64,000 nucleotides of DNA from Albula goreensis (GCA_022829145.1 CM040763.1:14369141-14433140), one strand, 5' to 3'. Shown: positions 27,905 to 41,461, counted from the stretch's first letter. Made by a program: numbers and translations. Notes: generated from the sequence alone by a model not told the origin.

Positions 27905-27970
27905 GTGAAGTCTGGTGGTTCTCAACCTTGGCCCTGGTAGCCAGGGTTGTATTGGTTTTTTAACAATCAG
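27905..27970 (+). repeat. start of a diverged dispersed repeat
   Basis: GTGGTTCTCAACCTTGGCCC, then TGGTAGCCAGGGTTGTATTGG and a T run, resembles the common fish/vertebrate repeat start (TTCTCAACCCTGGTCCTGGAG...CAGGTTTT). Probably the same broad family as the element at 13445. Confidence 0.4.
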
Positions 27971-29754
27971 CATACAACGGAGTAATCCAGTACCATGGAA
28001 TAGAGCCACTGGTCAAACCCACACTGGGGAAGGGATACTGATTAGGTCGTCCTCCCACAAGATAGCAGCTAAACTCCTAGCCCGTCTCTAACACATTCAT
28101 CATCCTGTTTAACTGGCTCACTGTTGGCCTCACTCTTCACCTCATGAGTGATGACCATTCTACCATATCAGCGCTGTGGCTATTGTGCATGACCAATGTG
28201 TATGCTACTCATTGATGGTGGCTGAGGTGAGGTTTTCTCGTTCACCGTAAAGTAATCTGATATGATTGGGCACGTAAATGCCATCCATTTCACTGTTGTG
28301 TATGCACAATCTTGATTGTGGAAAAACGGGCTGGAGGGGGGATGGCACCAGCTTAATGTTCAGTTGTTTATGAATGCAGGATCATTGTACAGCCAGACAC
28401 GATCAATGTGTCAGATGCTGAATCGATGGAATGTCTCACACCGAGTTGGCATGGGATCGGGGCCTCTTCTCTATCTGCTCTGTGAGTGGAGGAAGTATGT
28501 GAGAGCAATTCAAAACACTTTACTCACTGTGTAATTCTGTGTGTGCTGCCTGCCCTCCAGCTGTTACGGTGAGAAGCCCTCTGTTTCAATATAAAACCTG
28601 ACGCAACGTTTCAGTTCTAATTGGATTGTAAAATATATATTGTTGTCCACTGTTTTCTTCTCTACCTTGTAGGGTTATTCATGCAATGAATTAGTTCTTA
28701 TCTATTGGTATCGTGTTGCACAACAAGTTGGCTACTTTCTTACATTCCATGTGAATTACAACCTCAGCGAAACAGAATTCATAGTGATTTGAAGTGCTCA
28801 AAATGTGTGCACACTGAGCTGTGGGAGTTGCAGTGGGGAGGGGAGAGGATGGGGCATGAGCGGGCATGGTCAGCCATTCACATGAACTGACAGACTCTTC
28901 TGAGAGCACGCCAGCAGCAACACCCGCGCACGCACAAGCAACGCTGGATTTACAGGCTGCTGACACCTCTGAGCTGCCTCATAGCCTCAATGCACAAAAT
29001 CACGCAAAGGAAAAGTAGCACCTCTAAGAGCAACAGTGGTTGTTCAGACTTATCCCTCCACCCGTGTAGTGACCCCACAACCTGGTGGACTGAAGCAGGC
29101 GTTTTCAAGCCAAGTCAGAGCAAAGCGGGGCAAGAATGACTATCAAGCGGATGGTTGCTGAGCCTGCTGTTACATTGAGTTCAGCCTGAAAGTGTTTACT
29201 TCCCCAGCAAGCACTCTTCAGATCACACTTATGCTTACATTTAAACATAATACATGCATACAACCTCGGGTTTTTCCTCATAAATCCACCCGATGGTGAG
29301 ATTGAAGCAAACCTATTACAGAGTAAAGTATTTCTGCTGTGGGAAAGGAGTTCTGGGAGCAATGTAAATTTGCGCTGTCTATGGGGGAGAATGAGCCTTC
29401 AAAGCAGATGGCTCCAGGGGCTATGGCTGCCATTTGGGGTAAATATTAAATAAGTAAATAATGAATAATTGAAATATTGCATTCACAAAGATTCTAATAA
29501 TGAGAAAATGAAGGTAATGTACGGTATTATGCTTCACAAAATAAGAAAGCGGGAAAACTGGGAGTATGAAAATCTGTGATCAGGTCAAGATACAAAGATA
29601 ACATGTTTTATTATGGATTTATCAACATAAATGGATCAACTTGAACATGTTGGCTGCCAATCACAGATACACAATGCTGTGCTTGAACTTGTAAGAGTAA
29701 CACTTGCTTTCTGCAATTCTTATTTTTCAAAGCTTTAAGTCAACATAAAGACAG

Positions 29755-29820
29755 CTCCAAAGCTGGTCTCAATCCAAGGTTACACAGGCAGGTGCTTTAC
29801 CATTAACTACAAAGCCCAAC
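29755..29820 (-). repeat. tRNA-derived SINE head (relic)
   Basis: On the minus strand GTAGTTAATGGTAAAGCACC resembles a tRNA D-arm/A-box region, and GGATTGAGACC (29775-29765) resembles the B-box GGTTCGANNCC, spaced as in a tRNA. The stem pairing is decayed and no body or tail is clear, so it is a SINE or tRNA pseudogene fragment rather than a functional tRNA. Confidence 0.5.
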
Positions 29821-30594
29821 TGAACAGAATGTAGAATGTGTTTAAGGGTCTTTCTGATTAATAGGTGTATGATAATATGTTCTAAACCTTCTTAGGGCTA
29901 AAATATGATGCACTGCTTCACAGGATAAGTGCACATTTGAGAGCTTCTCTGTCCAATTTCTTTAATATTGCCATTTTCCCCCAAACCTCAGTAAAGTGCC
30001 AAACAGGTAACACTTTGAATGGATGAGGCAATGGTCTAAGGAGGTGGAAACAAACCTCTGCAGGCTAAATGTGACATTTTAGGTGGTGTTCGGACTGTCA
30101 TCATCCCCCCAACACAATCGAGTGACAGTGGTGTGGTCCGAGATTGTGTCCAGGGCCAAATGCGAGGAGCTCAGAGGCTGGGCCCGGAAGCTGGGTCTGT
30201 GCGGGCGGGTCCCTGGGCTGGAGTCCGGTGGCATGTCAGAACATGTGGCCCGGCGGCTCGTCAACTGACAGAGAGCTATTTATAGCCAGCTGAGTCACTG
30301 TGCTACAGAGGGGCGGGTGGCTTTACATAAAAAATGCATTCGTCTTTTTCCAGGAGCTCAGCACTTTGACACAATGTATAATTTAATAAACAGAGAGGAG
30401 GAGAGGCCAGCCGAGAGGTGGATAATTAGAGAGAGTCCTCTGCTACAGAGCTTGCAGCACTGGTGAGGACCACGGACGGAGTGCAGGTATTAAAGAGACA
30501 GAGGGGGAAAAGGAGGGGCAGATTGCTATTTTCTCTCTGCCATGGCCCCTGCCGTTGTTCATGGAACAGAACCCACAAACAGCCCGAGACACTT

Positions 30595-30790
30595 CAGATT
30601 GTCTTTGGTCTTATCACCATGAATTTATTGGATAAATTAGGGGCATTAGCACTGTCCGTTGACAATTATTTCATATGCAAATATTTACCCATCACATATA
30701 ATTACATGCATACTAAGATCAGTTTGCCTGATGTTAATTACTTGTTTGATGCAAATGAGTATTCAGCTGATAATGGCAGACAGAGCTTTT
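30595..30790. other. candidate conserved element with two octamer sites
   Basis: AT-rich, repeat-free sequence with two exact ATGCAAAT octamers (30675-30682 and 30749-30756), 74 bases apart in the same orientation. A SOX-like ACAATT lies 13 bases before the first. This layout suits a POU-factor enhancer. Conservation and activity are untested. Confidence 0.35.
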
Positions 30791-33469
30791 ACGCAGTACT
30801 GTCTTACATGGACCCCCCACACAGGATCAAGGCCATTACAGGGCCACTACACCAACCCAACCCACCCCACCTCTGAAGTCTCATACCATGCCATAAATTA
30901 AAAGGTTTAGCTTAGAACATGACATGATTGAATCAGGAACTGTTAACTACTTCAAAAAGTGAACTGCTTCATAGCTGTGCTTGGGTGTTTTAAATACTTG
31001 GGAGCGCAAGGTAAGGACATTGTTCAGATAGGCTGGGCCAAGTTGATGAGGCCAAGCAGCTCTTGAGGGACCATGATAAATGGCAGGCGGTGCTCCCAGC
31101 TCAGACGATTAACAGCACTCAAATGAACAGTGCTGGGACGGAGGGCTGATGAACTCGCCAAGCTTTCCACAGGCATCCTTGAAATAGGGACGGAGCCCAT
31201 CTGTGGAGCCTCACCACATCCAAGTCAGCGACTTAACGTGGTTAGGTTAACATTCGGCACAGCAATAACAATTAGTGGTTACTAAAACTATGCAGGTTAC
31301 CCCGATAAAACCCCTGGTCAGCAGTGTACTCTTGGGCACAGAAGCACCACGTTCACCGCAGATACAGGTCTCAGAAATACAGGTAAAATTAATAACATGG
31401 GGGGTAATGATTGGTCGACCCTTCCTCACATATTCAGCAGTGTAATTTACCCTGCAGAGTATCCCAAAAGGTTCTGTCACAGCCAGTGGATCAAGTGGAT
31501 CAAGTTATCCTTATGAAACCACTGTAACACACCTTCCACCTGAAGAACTTCCCTGGACAACTCACTCTCATCTCCTCGGAGCAAACACTAAAGAGCGCAA
31601 AGTGACAATTTTGTCAAGATGGAAACATCAATCACAACTACCGAACAGTTGACTTGAATGCTAATGGGATAACGGCCATAATGCAACTCACCTGTGGATG
31701 AAGTTGGCTGGAACAAACATTTACTCGGACAGGGACAATAAATGATACGCCAATTCCTTACATTACTAGCAGGCGAGGGCGCAGGGGTAGCAACTGATAA
31801 TATATTCATCTGAAATATTAATGTTATTTTTCAAGGGAATTCTGTGGCAGAACCCATGCCTGCAGCTACTAGCTAACCAGGGCACTGTAAAGGTTAAAAA
31901 AATGACTGAAGGGGAATGAGGTAATACAGCATGCTACGTTAGCTACTTGGAGACATTAGTGATAAATAAACACTTTTCAGAGGTAATGGAGCAGCAGGGA
32001 ACTGAACAGGCATGGCTCCCTGTGCTTGCAGCTAGGAGACCTTCAAACAAAGGCTGAACCCAAACCACCCTACGTGGCTGAGTACAGCCACTGCCCATTA
32101 GCAATGCATAAACATAGAGAAGCACACTGCCCAAAGTGCACTGCTTCCATTTTCAAAGCTCATTTCATTTCATCACGGCTTCAAGGGAAAGTGTTGGCTC
32201 AAAAAACTGCATGCCCGACTCCTGCAGACCTCTTAGGTTCAATTTCAGGAAAATACCCCTGGGCCAGCGTCATCTCAACGCTGTGTCTAAAGCTGGCAGC
32301 AGAACAAAAAACGTGCAACCTTGTGTCTCTGCTCTGGATGAGGATAATGAACATACGCGTATTCCCTACACAGGAGGGAAAGCAAGTAGAGGACTCAGAT
32401 TTGTCCATCTATCCTGTCACTTGTACACAACACTGGAGCACTGAAATGAAGGACGCTCTCCTACAGAGAGCAATTTATACAAGCACCATCCCCATCCTGA
32501 CAGGTCTGGAAGAGGCTACTGCAGTTGGGCTTGGTTTCAAACTAGACAACCGTCCCAGTCATGCTACACCACCATCTGTTTGCAGGAGATGGAGAGGACA
32601 TGCTTTTGGCTCTTGGGCAGATGCACATACCAGGACATGCATAAACCCTGAGACAGCTTGGAGGAAGCTAGTGGCTCCATAATGACAAGGGGGAAAGAAA
32701 ACAAAACAGAAAAAAAAATTTAAAGCTTGAACAGTTTTAAATGGCTGATATGTGACAAATGTTTTCCACATTTTTACACTCCAATTTGATTTGTCCATTT
32801 TTTATTCTCTCCTCATTTGATTCAGCTGTGATGATGACTGAATTATTGTATTACCGTCAAAGGTAAAATATTATATGAATACCTAATGTGGCACACATTT
32901 GTGGTGAGGTTTCACACAGATTTCGACAGGAACCCCAGATTATGTATTCAAACACAGCCGTATTTTTGCACTGGCACAATTCTGGAACATGAGATTTGTC
33001 CAGACCAGACAATGACTGAAACCTGTTGCACTGAATCAGTACCTAAAGCCAGTTTATGTGAGAGGACAATGGATTACTCAGCTGAGTTTATCGCATTCAG
33101 AATGCAAACATCACACAATAGCCTTGGCCAGATACCTTCGCTGTGTTATGCAGACACCCCGGCCAATGAAATCTCCCCTCTCCCACATGGAGCAGTGCTG
33201 TCCAGTGCACAGAGGCTCAGCCCAAACAGACCTTCGTTTTCCAAGAGTCTGGATCGTTTTCCGATATTCAGATGAAGGATCCTTGTACCCCAAAAAGGGA
33301 CAACTAGCTGAACTGAATTAGTCAAACAGCTTCACTGTATGCTCAGGGTGCCAAGATTGGTTAAGTGAAGCCAGTAATAGAGAGCGTATATATAGTAGTT
33401 AAACCCACTACGGAGTTAATAAAGGCTCAAAAATGGTTTCATTTGTCCAGACTTTTGGGGTCTGGCTGG

Positions 33470-33600
33470 AGCTCTATTCACTTTATTAAAAACCTGAGGA
33501 TTGCTCCCATCTGCTGAGCAGTATGGCCGAGATGAGCCGTCTCCTAATGCATGTTATTAATAGAGAGAGCGGGGGACACGAGGAGTGCAGATGGCCGCAG
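33470..33600. other. candidate conserved non-coding element
   Basis: Repeat-free block with CCATCTGCTGAGCAG, GGCCGAGATGAGCC and CTAATGCATGTTATTAATAG words. E-box and homeodomain-like content. Texture only. Confidence 0.25.
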
Positions 33601-34030
33601 CGGTCCCCTGGTGTGACCCGTACACACAGCCACCCCACTCATTCCTCATGGCGGCCGTTTAGAGGACGCACACTCTCAATCAGGACATCTGTGTGTCTCT
33701 CCTGTTCCCGGACAGAAAAACCCAATCGGTAAAGTTGATCAGTTTTCATTTGGGTACCAAGCACTGTAACACTGATTCTTTTGCTGACCTTTCCACATGA
33801 GTATCACAGGGGGAAAATGCACTGTAAATAAAATAGCTCTGGAGTATGACTGAGCCAGTTAAGGGCATGAGCTATGACAGAAGGTGAATGTAACCTCATA
33901 CAGAATGAGCCTTGCTGACACAGCTATACCCACTCTATCACTTCTCAAAAAGGAACCTCTCTGCCTTATGTAGGCTATTTTCAATTCCACTAGTCCTCTG
34001 AAAACCCATCTCCAGCACTATAACCATGTT

Positions 34031-34055
34031 AAAAAAAAAAAAAAAAAAAAAAAAA
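34031..34055 (+). repeat. poly-A run (25 A)
   Basis: The longest A run in the window. No retroelement body is recognisable upstream (CACTATAACCATGTT). Confidence 0.9.
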
Positions 34056-37000
34056 CATCTTGTAAAATCCTGCTCTTATTATCTAGCTTTCATCAGTGAG
34101 ATCAGCAGAAGCAGCACTATATCAGCCTGCCATGCCATCACCAGGCACTAGAGCTGTTCTACTGCCTCTGTCTAAAGATATATTGACATCCTTCACAGAC
34201 CCGCTTCAAACTTAGTGTGCACCTCATATGCAGTTTTACTGTATGCCAGTGATTTGACTGCTTCAGTGATGAAATGATTCAGATTGAAGAGCAGACACGA
34301 ATATTTCAGATTGATGTTCCTCAAAAAACCTCTTACCCTTTTTTGCCCCACAATTAAGAATTTATTTTTCCCTACACTCACAGAAGACTCAGCATGTCCC
34401 TGACGACGGTTGCTGTTCAAATACAGTCAATAAATAAAGAGCTGGAGTGCCAGCGGGGACTAAAGAATGGCGGTGTCTGAGGAACACAAAACCCAAGCTG
34501 TGGGATCACACAAACGATTTTAAAATATTCATCCGCAGAGGGCAAAACAGAGACACGGGGCCTGCTCCCAAAAATAAAAAGGGCTTATCTCTAAAGAAAC
34601 CGCAGGCGCTTCAGACACACAGCTGGGCCATGATGATCAGTGAAAAAAAGCAAAGTTCTTTAAAGGAGAAACTTTTCACTTGCTCTCGCCACCGCTGAGA
34701 ACAAGGGGATCTGAATGTCTTTGGTGGGGAGTAAAGAAACGCGGCCTGCCGAGTGCTGTCCCGTGACAGCCCTTTGGAAATGGCTCTCTTCCTTGCCGAC
34801 AGACTTATGTCCACAATTACCACCCTCCTGGAGGGCCGCGAGGGTGAGGGGTTAGCGGACTGCATGTCTATGAGATGGCTTTGAGCAGAATGCGTCCACA
34901 TCCGAATGAGGAACACCACTGTGACACTGAACGCAAGGAGCCTGCTCTGCTAAGCTAGACCCCCCCGATGCATTTGTGACACAGATACCCCCTGCTCCTT
35001 CTTTGATGGAGCCCTGCTGAGATGAGCGCTGTCAGAATCTAACAGGGCCTGGATGACAAGGCTCGTCGGCTCACTGGGTTTGCCCCTGCACAACACAACA
35101 TGCAGTACAAGACAGGGTTGGGCGTGCTTGCTCCAAATACAGCAAGTGTTTGAGCATTAAAAAGAGTTGCTGTGATTTCTCGAAATATGTTAAATAGGTC
35201 ATCATAGAAGAGCTTTGTTTTGTTTGAGCTGTGTGCTTAAATAATCATTCGTCTCATCAAACTTGCTGTCATATGAGGATAAGACAAAGTGCTTTACTAC
35301 AATGAAGTACTTTTGAACCTCTCATATTTTTACAACCGATCTGCTGCAGCTGAAAGTGGGTGGGTTTGATAGTTTTGTAAGCTCTGGGGCATGAAACCAT
35401 AGAAACGTATCCATTCACCGAACCCTGAACATGGTGTCCTTAGTGAAAGATGCACTGTAATTTATGGAAAGAGTTTGTGGGGAAAAAACAGACCAAATAG
35501 TAGTCCAGAGAAAGATATGACAATTCAAGAAAAGGTAGCAAATCCACAGGCCTGATACATAACTGATGCACACCAATTTCATGCAGTCAAACCCAGCAGC
35601 TGACAGAGGAAAGTACATAAAAATTGCTGCATTACCTATAATAGATTCTGCAAAGCTTTTGTTTCAAAAGTAATGGATTAAAATATACTGTTGGTTGTAT
35701 TTTGCATTCAGATTTTTTTTTAAGAGTGGCTCAAAGTAAATGTATGGGTGATGACAAATCCTTATGGTAGCAAAGTGAAAGTATTCTTAACAACAGCTAT
35801 CAACATATAGATTTCCAAGGAAGAGAAGAAAGAGGATATGCCTAACGGAGACTCTGCTTCGATTCTTGAGCGTCATTCATCTGCTCCATGCGTGCATGTC
35901 TGTTCAAGACTCCTTGTTGGATTGATGACAAACTCATATCAGATGCGGTGTAATAAATCTAGTAACTTTATATCTATCTTCGTGAAGTAACATTCTGAAG
36001 GTGTACTCACATTGCTGGCCTTTTACATTACACGCAACTGTACAGAATCACATGAATACTGCATGAAAAGGACAACTAAATCACCAATCATTAAAAAAAC
36101 AAATCGGTGTGCTTGGTGAATTGGTGGTGCTTTTTTCTGCAATGACGACAGATCTCTGACCTCACTAATTGCCCTACAAATCCAGAACCACCTGAGATAC
36201 ATCGATACAGACATGTTTTTGGTGGCTGCTGTGTGATTTGACACATAAGGTTCCTTAACAACATGACAAGTCAGAGGCAGGACACCATCAATGCCCTCCC
36301 AGATTGGAGCACTGCTACAAAACTCGCCCTTTCTGATAACCATCTCCACAACAGCTGGATATCAGTGTGAGATTCGGAGATGAGGTTTCCCCCAGCAGGC
36401 TTTAATTGGAAACTTAATCCAGCTCTTAGCTATTTATATGGAGGGGTCTGTCAGGCCCATCAAAGAAGAGTGACAGGTTCTCTCTTTTTTTTTTTTTAAA
36501 CAGATCCAGTTTGAGATTCACATGGATTAAGGATTCCTTTTCTGGATAAGTGTGAGGGTGGCAGCACTGCACAGTAAGGAGCTGGACGTGTGACCAGGAG
36601 GTTGTGGGTTTATATCTGACTATGAGCAAAGCTGCGTGCCCTTGGGGAGTTCTTCAGTGAGCACCAGCGAGTCTCCAGTATACATTAGCAGGATGTAAAC
36701 TGCAAGCTTTTCCATTCATTCCCAAAATAAATACTGACAAAATCTGAGCAATCCAACAAACGATGAAAACGGCTGTGGGTCCTGGAAAGCGGGTCGATCA
36801 AGCAATAAGGTGTTGTGTTGAAAAGACAGAGAAATTCAGCAATTCACTTCACACTGCTGCTACTGAAATACATGTGTTGGCTATATGTTCACAGAAAAAA
36901 GACATTGTGTGGAACTGGAGCACACTGGGACATATATAGTACATCTGGAGGCATCTGGAGGTTCTTTCAGTAAATGCCTGCTTTCAACTAACACAATAGA

Positions 37001-40000
37001 AAAACGCCAGAGGGGTTTGTTCTTAATCATCATTAAACCAGTGACAAAAGAAAGAATTTAGGGACATTCTCTTTGTGTCACTGCTAATCCACCCCGAGGA
37101 AAGCAATTTTCCAATGAGTAAAAAACAATGTGTAGATGAACAGCATGATCCCATCTTATTTTGAGGGGAAAAACACATGCCACATGTCATGGCATTGCAG
37201 CCACCACGCTAAAGGCAGACCGCTTCACCCCATGAAGGGTGTTTACACCACACTGAGGGGAGAGATTACGCCCGACTGGCCATCCGGACGTAATCCTAAA
37301 CACAATTTTAGAGCAAGGTCAGACCAATTATGTCCCGCAGCTCCTGGGATGGGAGATAATCCATTTCTGCTCTTTTTGTCTAATGCGGTTCCCCCTCGCT
37401 GAGGTGCCTACGTCACACTCCGCTAGGACCTCAGTGCCCATGGCCCACATTTCCTACACTGACTTCCGGCGGGGCAGCCAAACCAGGGGGGATCGGGAGC
37501 CTGGTTAGAAGGCATGTGCCTCCTCACCCCACCGCCCTCCAGCTTCCCATCTCCTTCAGGGGTGAGCAGATTAATTCTGCAGCAGTAACCCATCCCAACT
37601 GAACCGTGGAAATGGGATCTGTGTGGGTTCTGAGTGTGGGGCATAAACTCAGGTCACTGAGTGCAAAAAACCGTGTATTTGGCTGGTAAAACCTTATCTT
37701 TACACTTTAAAACCAAAACCTATTAGCCTGGTTATGGCTTATTTTTTTAAACCTCCCTCTAAGTTCCAACTTGAATACATTCCTAAAAGTTACAAGCAGA
37801 AACAATAAGGCAATGAAGTATGTGCCAAATTTCAAAGAAAGAAGAAACTCAATGCTTGAGATGGACGCTTGTGGATCTTCCTCCATTACACCCTGAGACT
37901 GTCCACAGTCCTTTAAGGACTGCAGCCTCAAATAGCCTCTGACTGACTCTTGCACCCTGTCACTTCTCTCAGCATTCAGCCACTCCCCTGTGAGTCATTA
38001 CAGCAATTATACTCCATTAACATCTTTACTGTAGACTTCTAAAATGCAAAGTCACAGTGCACCATGGCTGACTTTGCAGTGTTGAGAAAACCATTTCGGT
38101 AATAGCCTTGCTACCATGGGAGAAGGGAGAGATCGTTTCTGAAACTGAAGCCCGGGACATTTTCGGCATGCATGCGCGGGGTGGGGCAACAGGTGCAGAA
38201 CAAGGAGAACCGGGGAAGCTCTGTCACATAAGGACCCTGGAGGGACGACTCCAACACGGGCCTTCATCTCAGTGTCATGGCTGCCGTCTGCTTTCAGTCC
38301 AGAGGCAGAACTCTCATCAGCTGCTGAAGCACGGCCGCTCCCTTCTTCCTCGGGCGCACAAGGCTACGCTCTGACTAATCCGAGAACTCTTCTGTGCGCT
38401 GAATCCTACATCACCTTACTACACAAATAAGAGCAAATGAAGATGGACCACAGAAGGTGTTCAGCACATTCCAGTGTTCTCCACATTCTGCACGGAATGT
38501 CTTATTAAATATTAGCACTCGTTCAGTTCTGCCTGACATGGTTTTTTTTTTTCTGGCCCCTTTCAGTGAAGGAGAGATGAAAAGAGAGAGAGCAAGTGAA
38601 ATAAAGTGGGAAAAAAAAGTGTGTGAGAGAGACAGAAGGAATGTGTGTGCATACAGGTCGGTGCATTAGCATCGTTCCTTCCCTTCAAGCACAAACCTCT
38701 CAGCAGCCCTTCAGCTGCCGCTTCCCCCAGCTATGGAGGAGACAGGCCCTTTCAAGACATACTCCAGGACAAGAGCGCAGATCAAAATGTCAAGAAACGC
38801 TTTAAGGAGCGCTGCCTTCGACAAAGCAAGATGAATTCGACCTCGGGATCATGGCTGTCCTCTCCTCCAGCTGAGGAGAATGTGTGACCGGCCCAGATTA
38901 CTAATCATCAGGAATCCATCAGGACAATTGGCTTCCATCAACAGAACGGCCATTCCAGACAGGCTATTTGGTGATGAACCAATTCTGGCGGAGTTTAGAC
39001 ACTGTATTCCCTCCATGACATTTCCACTGATTAGAATTGATTTTGTGTAATGTCAGAAAACTGAGGTAATCTCTGGCCAGTTTAGCAGGACAAATAAAGC
39101 TGTTCGCACTTGTGCTTATCGTGTTTATGAATCACTTTCATAAGTGTGTAGGCTAAGTAATATCAGGGCTGTGAAAACCTGAGTATTTATTTATTATCTT
39201 TAAAACCACTGGCCTGAAAGACCAATCTAAAATGTACATGTGATGTGTGTAGCCCAGTCACATTTCAGGTGAGTTTCATTGATGAAAAACATTCTTATTA
39301 TTGGAGTGATAAAGCCTCTTATCACACCATCAAGGCCAGACTACATGAAGGAAAGAGGCAGTATTGAACAATAAAGTGCAAGGAATGAAAGAGTCACTGA
39401 TATATATGGCGTAATCCCAAAAAAAGCACCATGGAACCATGTTTCCTTGGTGCTGGGAGGGGTGGTGTTGAGAGTAAACATCTTTCACACTTGTTGCTGC
39501 AGTGAGCCATACACTAAATATAAGCTCAGGGTGACCACAGAGCCTGATCATTTGTTCCATTTCTATAGTGTGAAGTCAGTCCTCCAATAATTTGCCCACA
39601 CAGCAAAACAAAACAGCTATATTTCCTCATCTCTGTTTTCCACATGATGAAATTGCTCAGTTTGTGTTCATGCAAATGACGCCAGGTGCCAGTTGTCAGG
39701 GAATGCAAGGGAAACCTGCGTGAGTTTGAAAGTACAGCTATATCATATAGTTCATTAATATGCCATATAGTAACATCATCATTGGTCAACAAGCAAAGTC
39801 AACTTTAAAACATATAACTCAAAGTGTTTGGAGCTGCCTAGCTCCATATGCGCTATAAATAGGTGTGTCAAGGCTAGTCTTTTTAAGGACAGTGTGGGGG
39901 GTCCTAATACTGGGGAGGGGCTTAAGTTATCGTGGCCCAGTGATTGCCTGCAGCATTTGGCCTTGGATGCTTCAGGCAGGAGTGTACTGATCACACCACC

Positions 40001-41093
40001 CCCTTGGGCCCCCAGTTACACACCCAATTCTATTAAAATTCTGAGCAGACAGACCCCCCAGTGGGCATACAGTTTTGTGGTATCTGTCTGCTGGCCACCA
40101 TTTTCAAGCTGCCAGGCTGGGAGACATGCCACCATATAAAAACACTCCACATATTCCCACCCCAGAAGAACTATGGAGAGAGTCTCTGTGAAAAGCTCCA
40201 GGTCTCAGCGTGTGTGTCTGCGTGTAACTGTGATGCCTCGGCTTCTCAGAATATTCTCAGAGCCATTTTGCGTTTGCTTCCATTCTCGGCTGCGTGTGGC
40301 CAAAGCTCATATGGCGGTCAAGCACTGCTGGCATCCTCGTGTGAGAAACTGCCCGGTATGAACTATGTTCTACAACATATGCATGGGGATGTGTGGCCAG
40401 AGGACAGTTCTTACAAATTAATATTTTTGTTCACATTACATCAGCTTGAATTCTGATCATAAAAGCTTTGGTTATTTAAACCATGAAAATACAATTTTAA
40501 ATAGCTACGAATAAGCTCAATTTAAGCCTAAAAAAATTGCTTAAAAAGGCAATATGTAAAAATTTAATCAGGCCGATTCCCATTTTAAATTATTGAAAAA
40601 AGGCAAACAATTGGAGTGGATACCAATCACGTTCTCTGGGGGAGTCCACAAAGGAAGAGTGCTCAGGGACATGGCTCCTTTTAATAATCAGCTGCTGTGA
40701 GTTTTCTCTCTCATCTGCACTTGGAGAGGAGGTCGGTGCTATTTCAGCTGCCTTACCCCGACCTAGCCCTCTACCGACCGAAAAGAGGGAGGATCTACCA
40801 GGGCAGATACAAATGAGCATTGGCCCAAAAAACCTCCGTGAGCCATCTCTCAGCCTCGCTGATCTCCTGGAGAACCGACATGGCAGATATGGAGAGGGTC
40901 TGTCAGCACGTTCAGTCTTCCCTGAAGCAGGGAAAATGACACGAAAAAGCCTGCAGTAAACAAGGCGGACGTGCTGCGGACCTGTGCCCTGGTGGGGGGC
41001 AGGGTATCAGGGGACAGCATGGGGGTGACCCTTGACATTTGGAGGCGGGCGGAGAGGGGGAAAAACAGCGCTGGTCGGCCGGGTCTGACTCAC
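34056..41093. other. intron downstream of the gamma exon
   Basis: No exon recognised. A tRNA-derived SINE lies at 36553-36710. Sequence near 38,570-38,650 is rich in GAGA. The donor of the gamma exon (GTGAGT) opens this intron at 41093. Confidence 0.4.
36553..36710 (+). repeat. tRNA-derived SINE (diverged copy)
   Basis: The order of words matches a common fish SINE: GGGTGGCAGCA head, CAGTAAGGAGCTGGACGTGT A-box region, GACCAGGAGGTTGTGGGTTT covering a degraded B-box, then GAGCAAAGCTGCGTGCCCTTGGG (canonical CCCTTGAGCAAGGTACTTAACC shuffled by mutation), TCTTCAGTGAG and a CCAGTATACATTAGCAGGATGTAAA tail region. Divergence is high, so the insertion is old. Confidence 0.6.
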
Positions 41094-41430
41094 CCTGCGC
41101 CGGCAGAAGGGCAGGCCCTGGGCGATGATGTTGATGCTGAAGATCCTCAGGACACTGTGGGGAGGAAGGGGCAAGGGCTCCAGGCCGGTCTCCATGGCCC
41201 CAGGCGCGCTCCGCCGCTGGCTGGCTGTGCCGAGGCCCGGGATGGGGCAGCGCCGCAGCATCTCCTCTCTGGGTTAGTAGCTCATTTTCCTATGGCGCCG
41301 CTGGGCAGGAGGGCAGGGGGCCCGTGCTGAAACGCTCTAAACCGCCGTGGGGTTCATAAACTTAGCCGCCTGGACACCTCGAAACCGACAGTGTCCTGTG
41401 TGTGCACTCGCTGAGGCACTCCGGACCACT
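40960..41430. other. CpG-rich patch around the gamma exon
   Basis: Base composition shifts to GC-rich with many CpGs across and just upstream of the gamma exon, unlike the AT-rich intron on either side. This is typical of a promoter-associated CpG island and supports independent initiation of gamma transcripts. Limits are approximate and judged by eye. Confidence 0.45.
41094..41261 (-). CDS. fbxw7: FBXW7 gamma-isoform first exon (up to 56 codons)
   Basis: This exon encodes the N-terminus specific to FBXW7 gamma, the nucleolar isoform in mammals. The last 19 residues, LRIFSINIIAQGLPFCRRR, match human gamma (MKIFSISIIAQGLPFCRRR, from memory) at 16 of 19 positions, and the preceding EPLP is shared too. 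The exon ends AGG then GTGAGT (donor GT at 41093-41092), phase 0, identical in phase to the alpha exon. Two starts are possible. The ATG at 41261 gives 56 residues (human about 50) with G at -3 but C at +4. The ATG at 41195-41193 (GGGCCATGG) has a near-ideal context and gives 34 residues. The N-terminal half is not conserved with human, so the start is open. The exon lies about 16.6 kb downstream of the alpha exon and has no convincing acceptor upstream, which fits its own promoter. Confidence 0.87.
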
Positions 41431-41461
41431 CCCCGAGTTCAAGTTCCAGTCGAATACTTCC

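Larger units (their letters stand above)
21801..34030. other. intron, no gene recognised
   Basis: It holds CNE-like blocks at 25861-25990, 30595-30790 and 33470-33600, a diverged repeat start at 27905-27970 and a SINE relic at 29755-29820. Long open frames (23145-23762 minus, 25557-26144 minus, 32026-32682 plus, the last starting at TTG) match nothing I recognise and show no exon edges. Confidence 0.4.

Noticed and set aside
32026..32682. Plus-strand open frame of 219 codons
   Set aside because: It starts at TTG rather than ATG, resembles no family, and an alternative frame overlaps it. No splice or promoter support.
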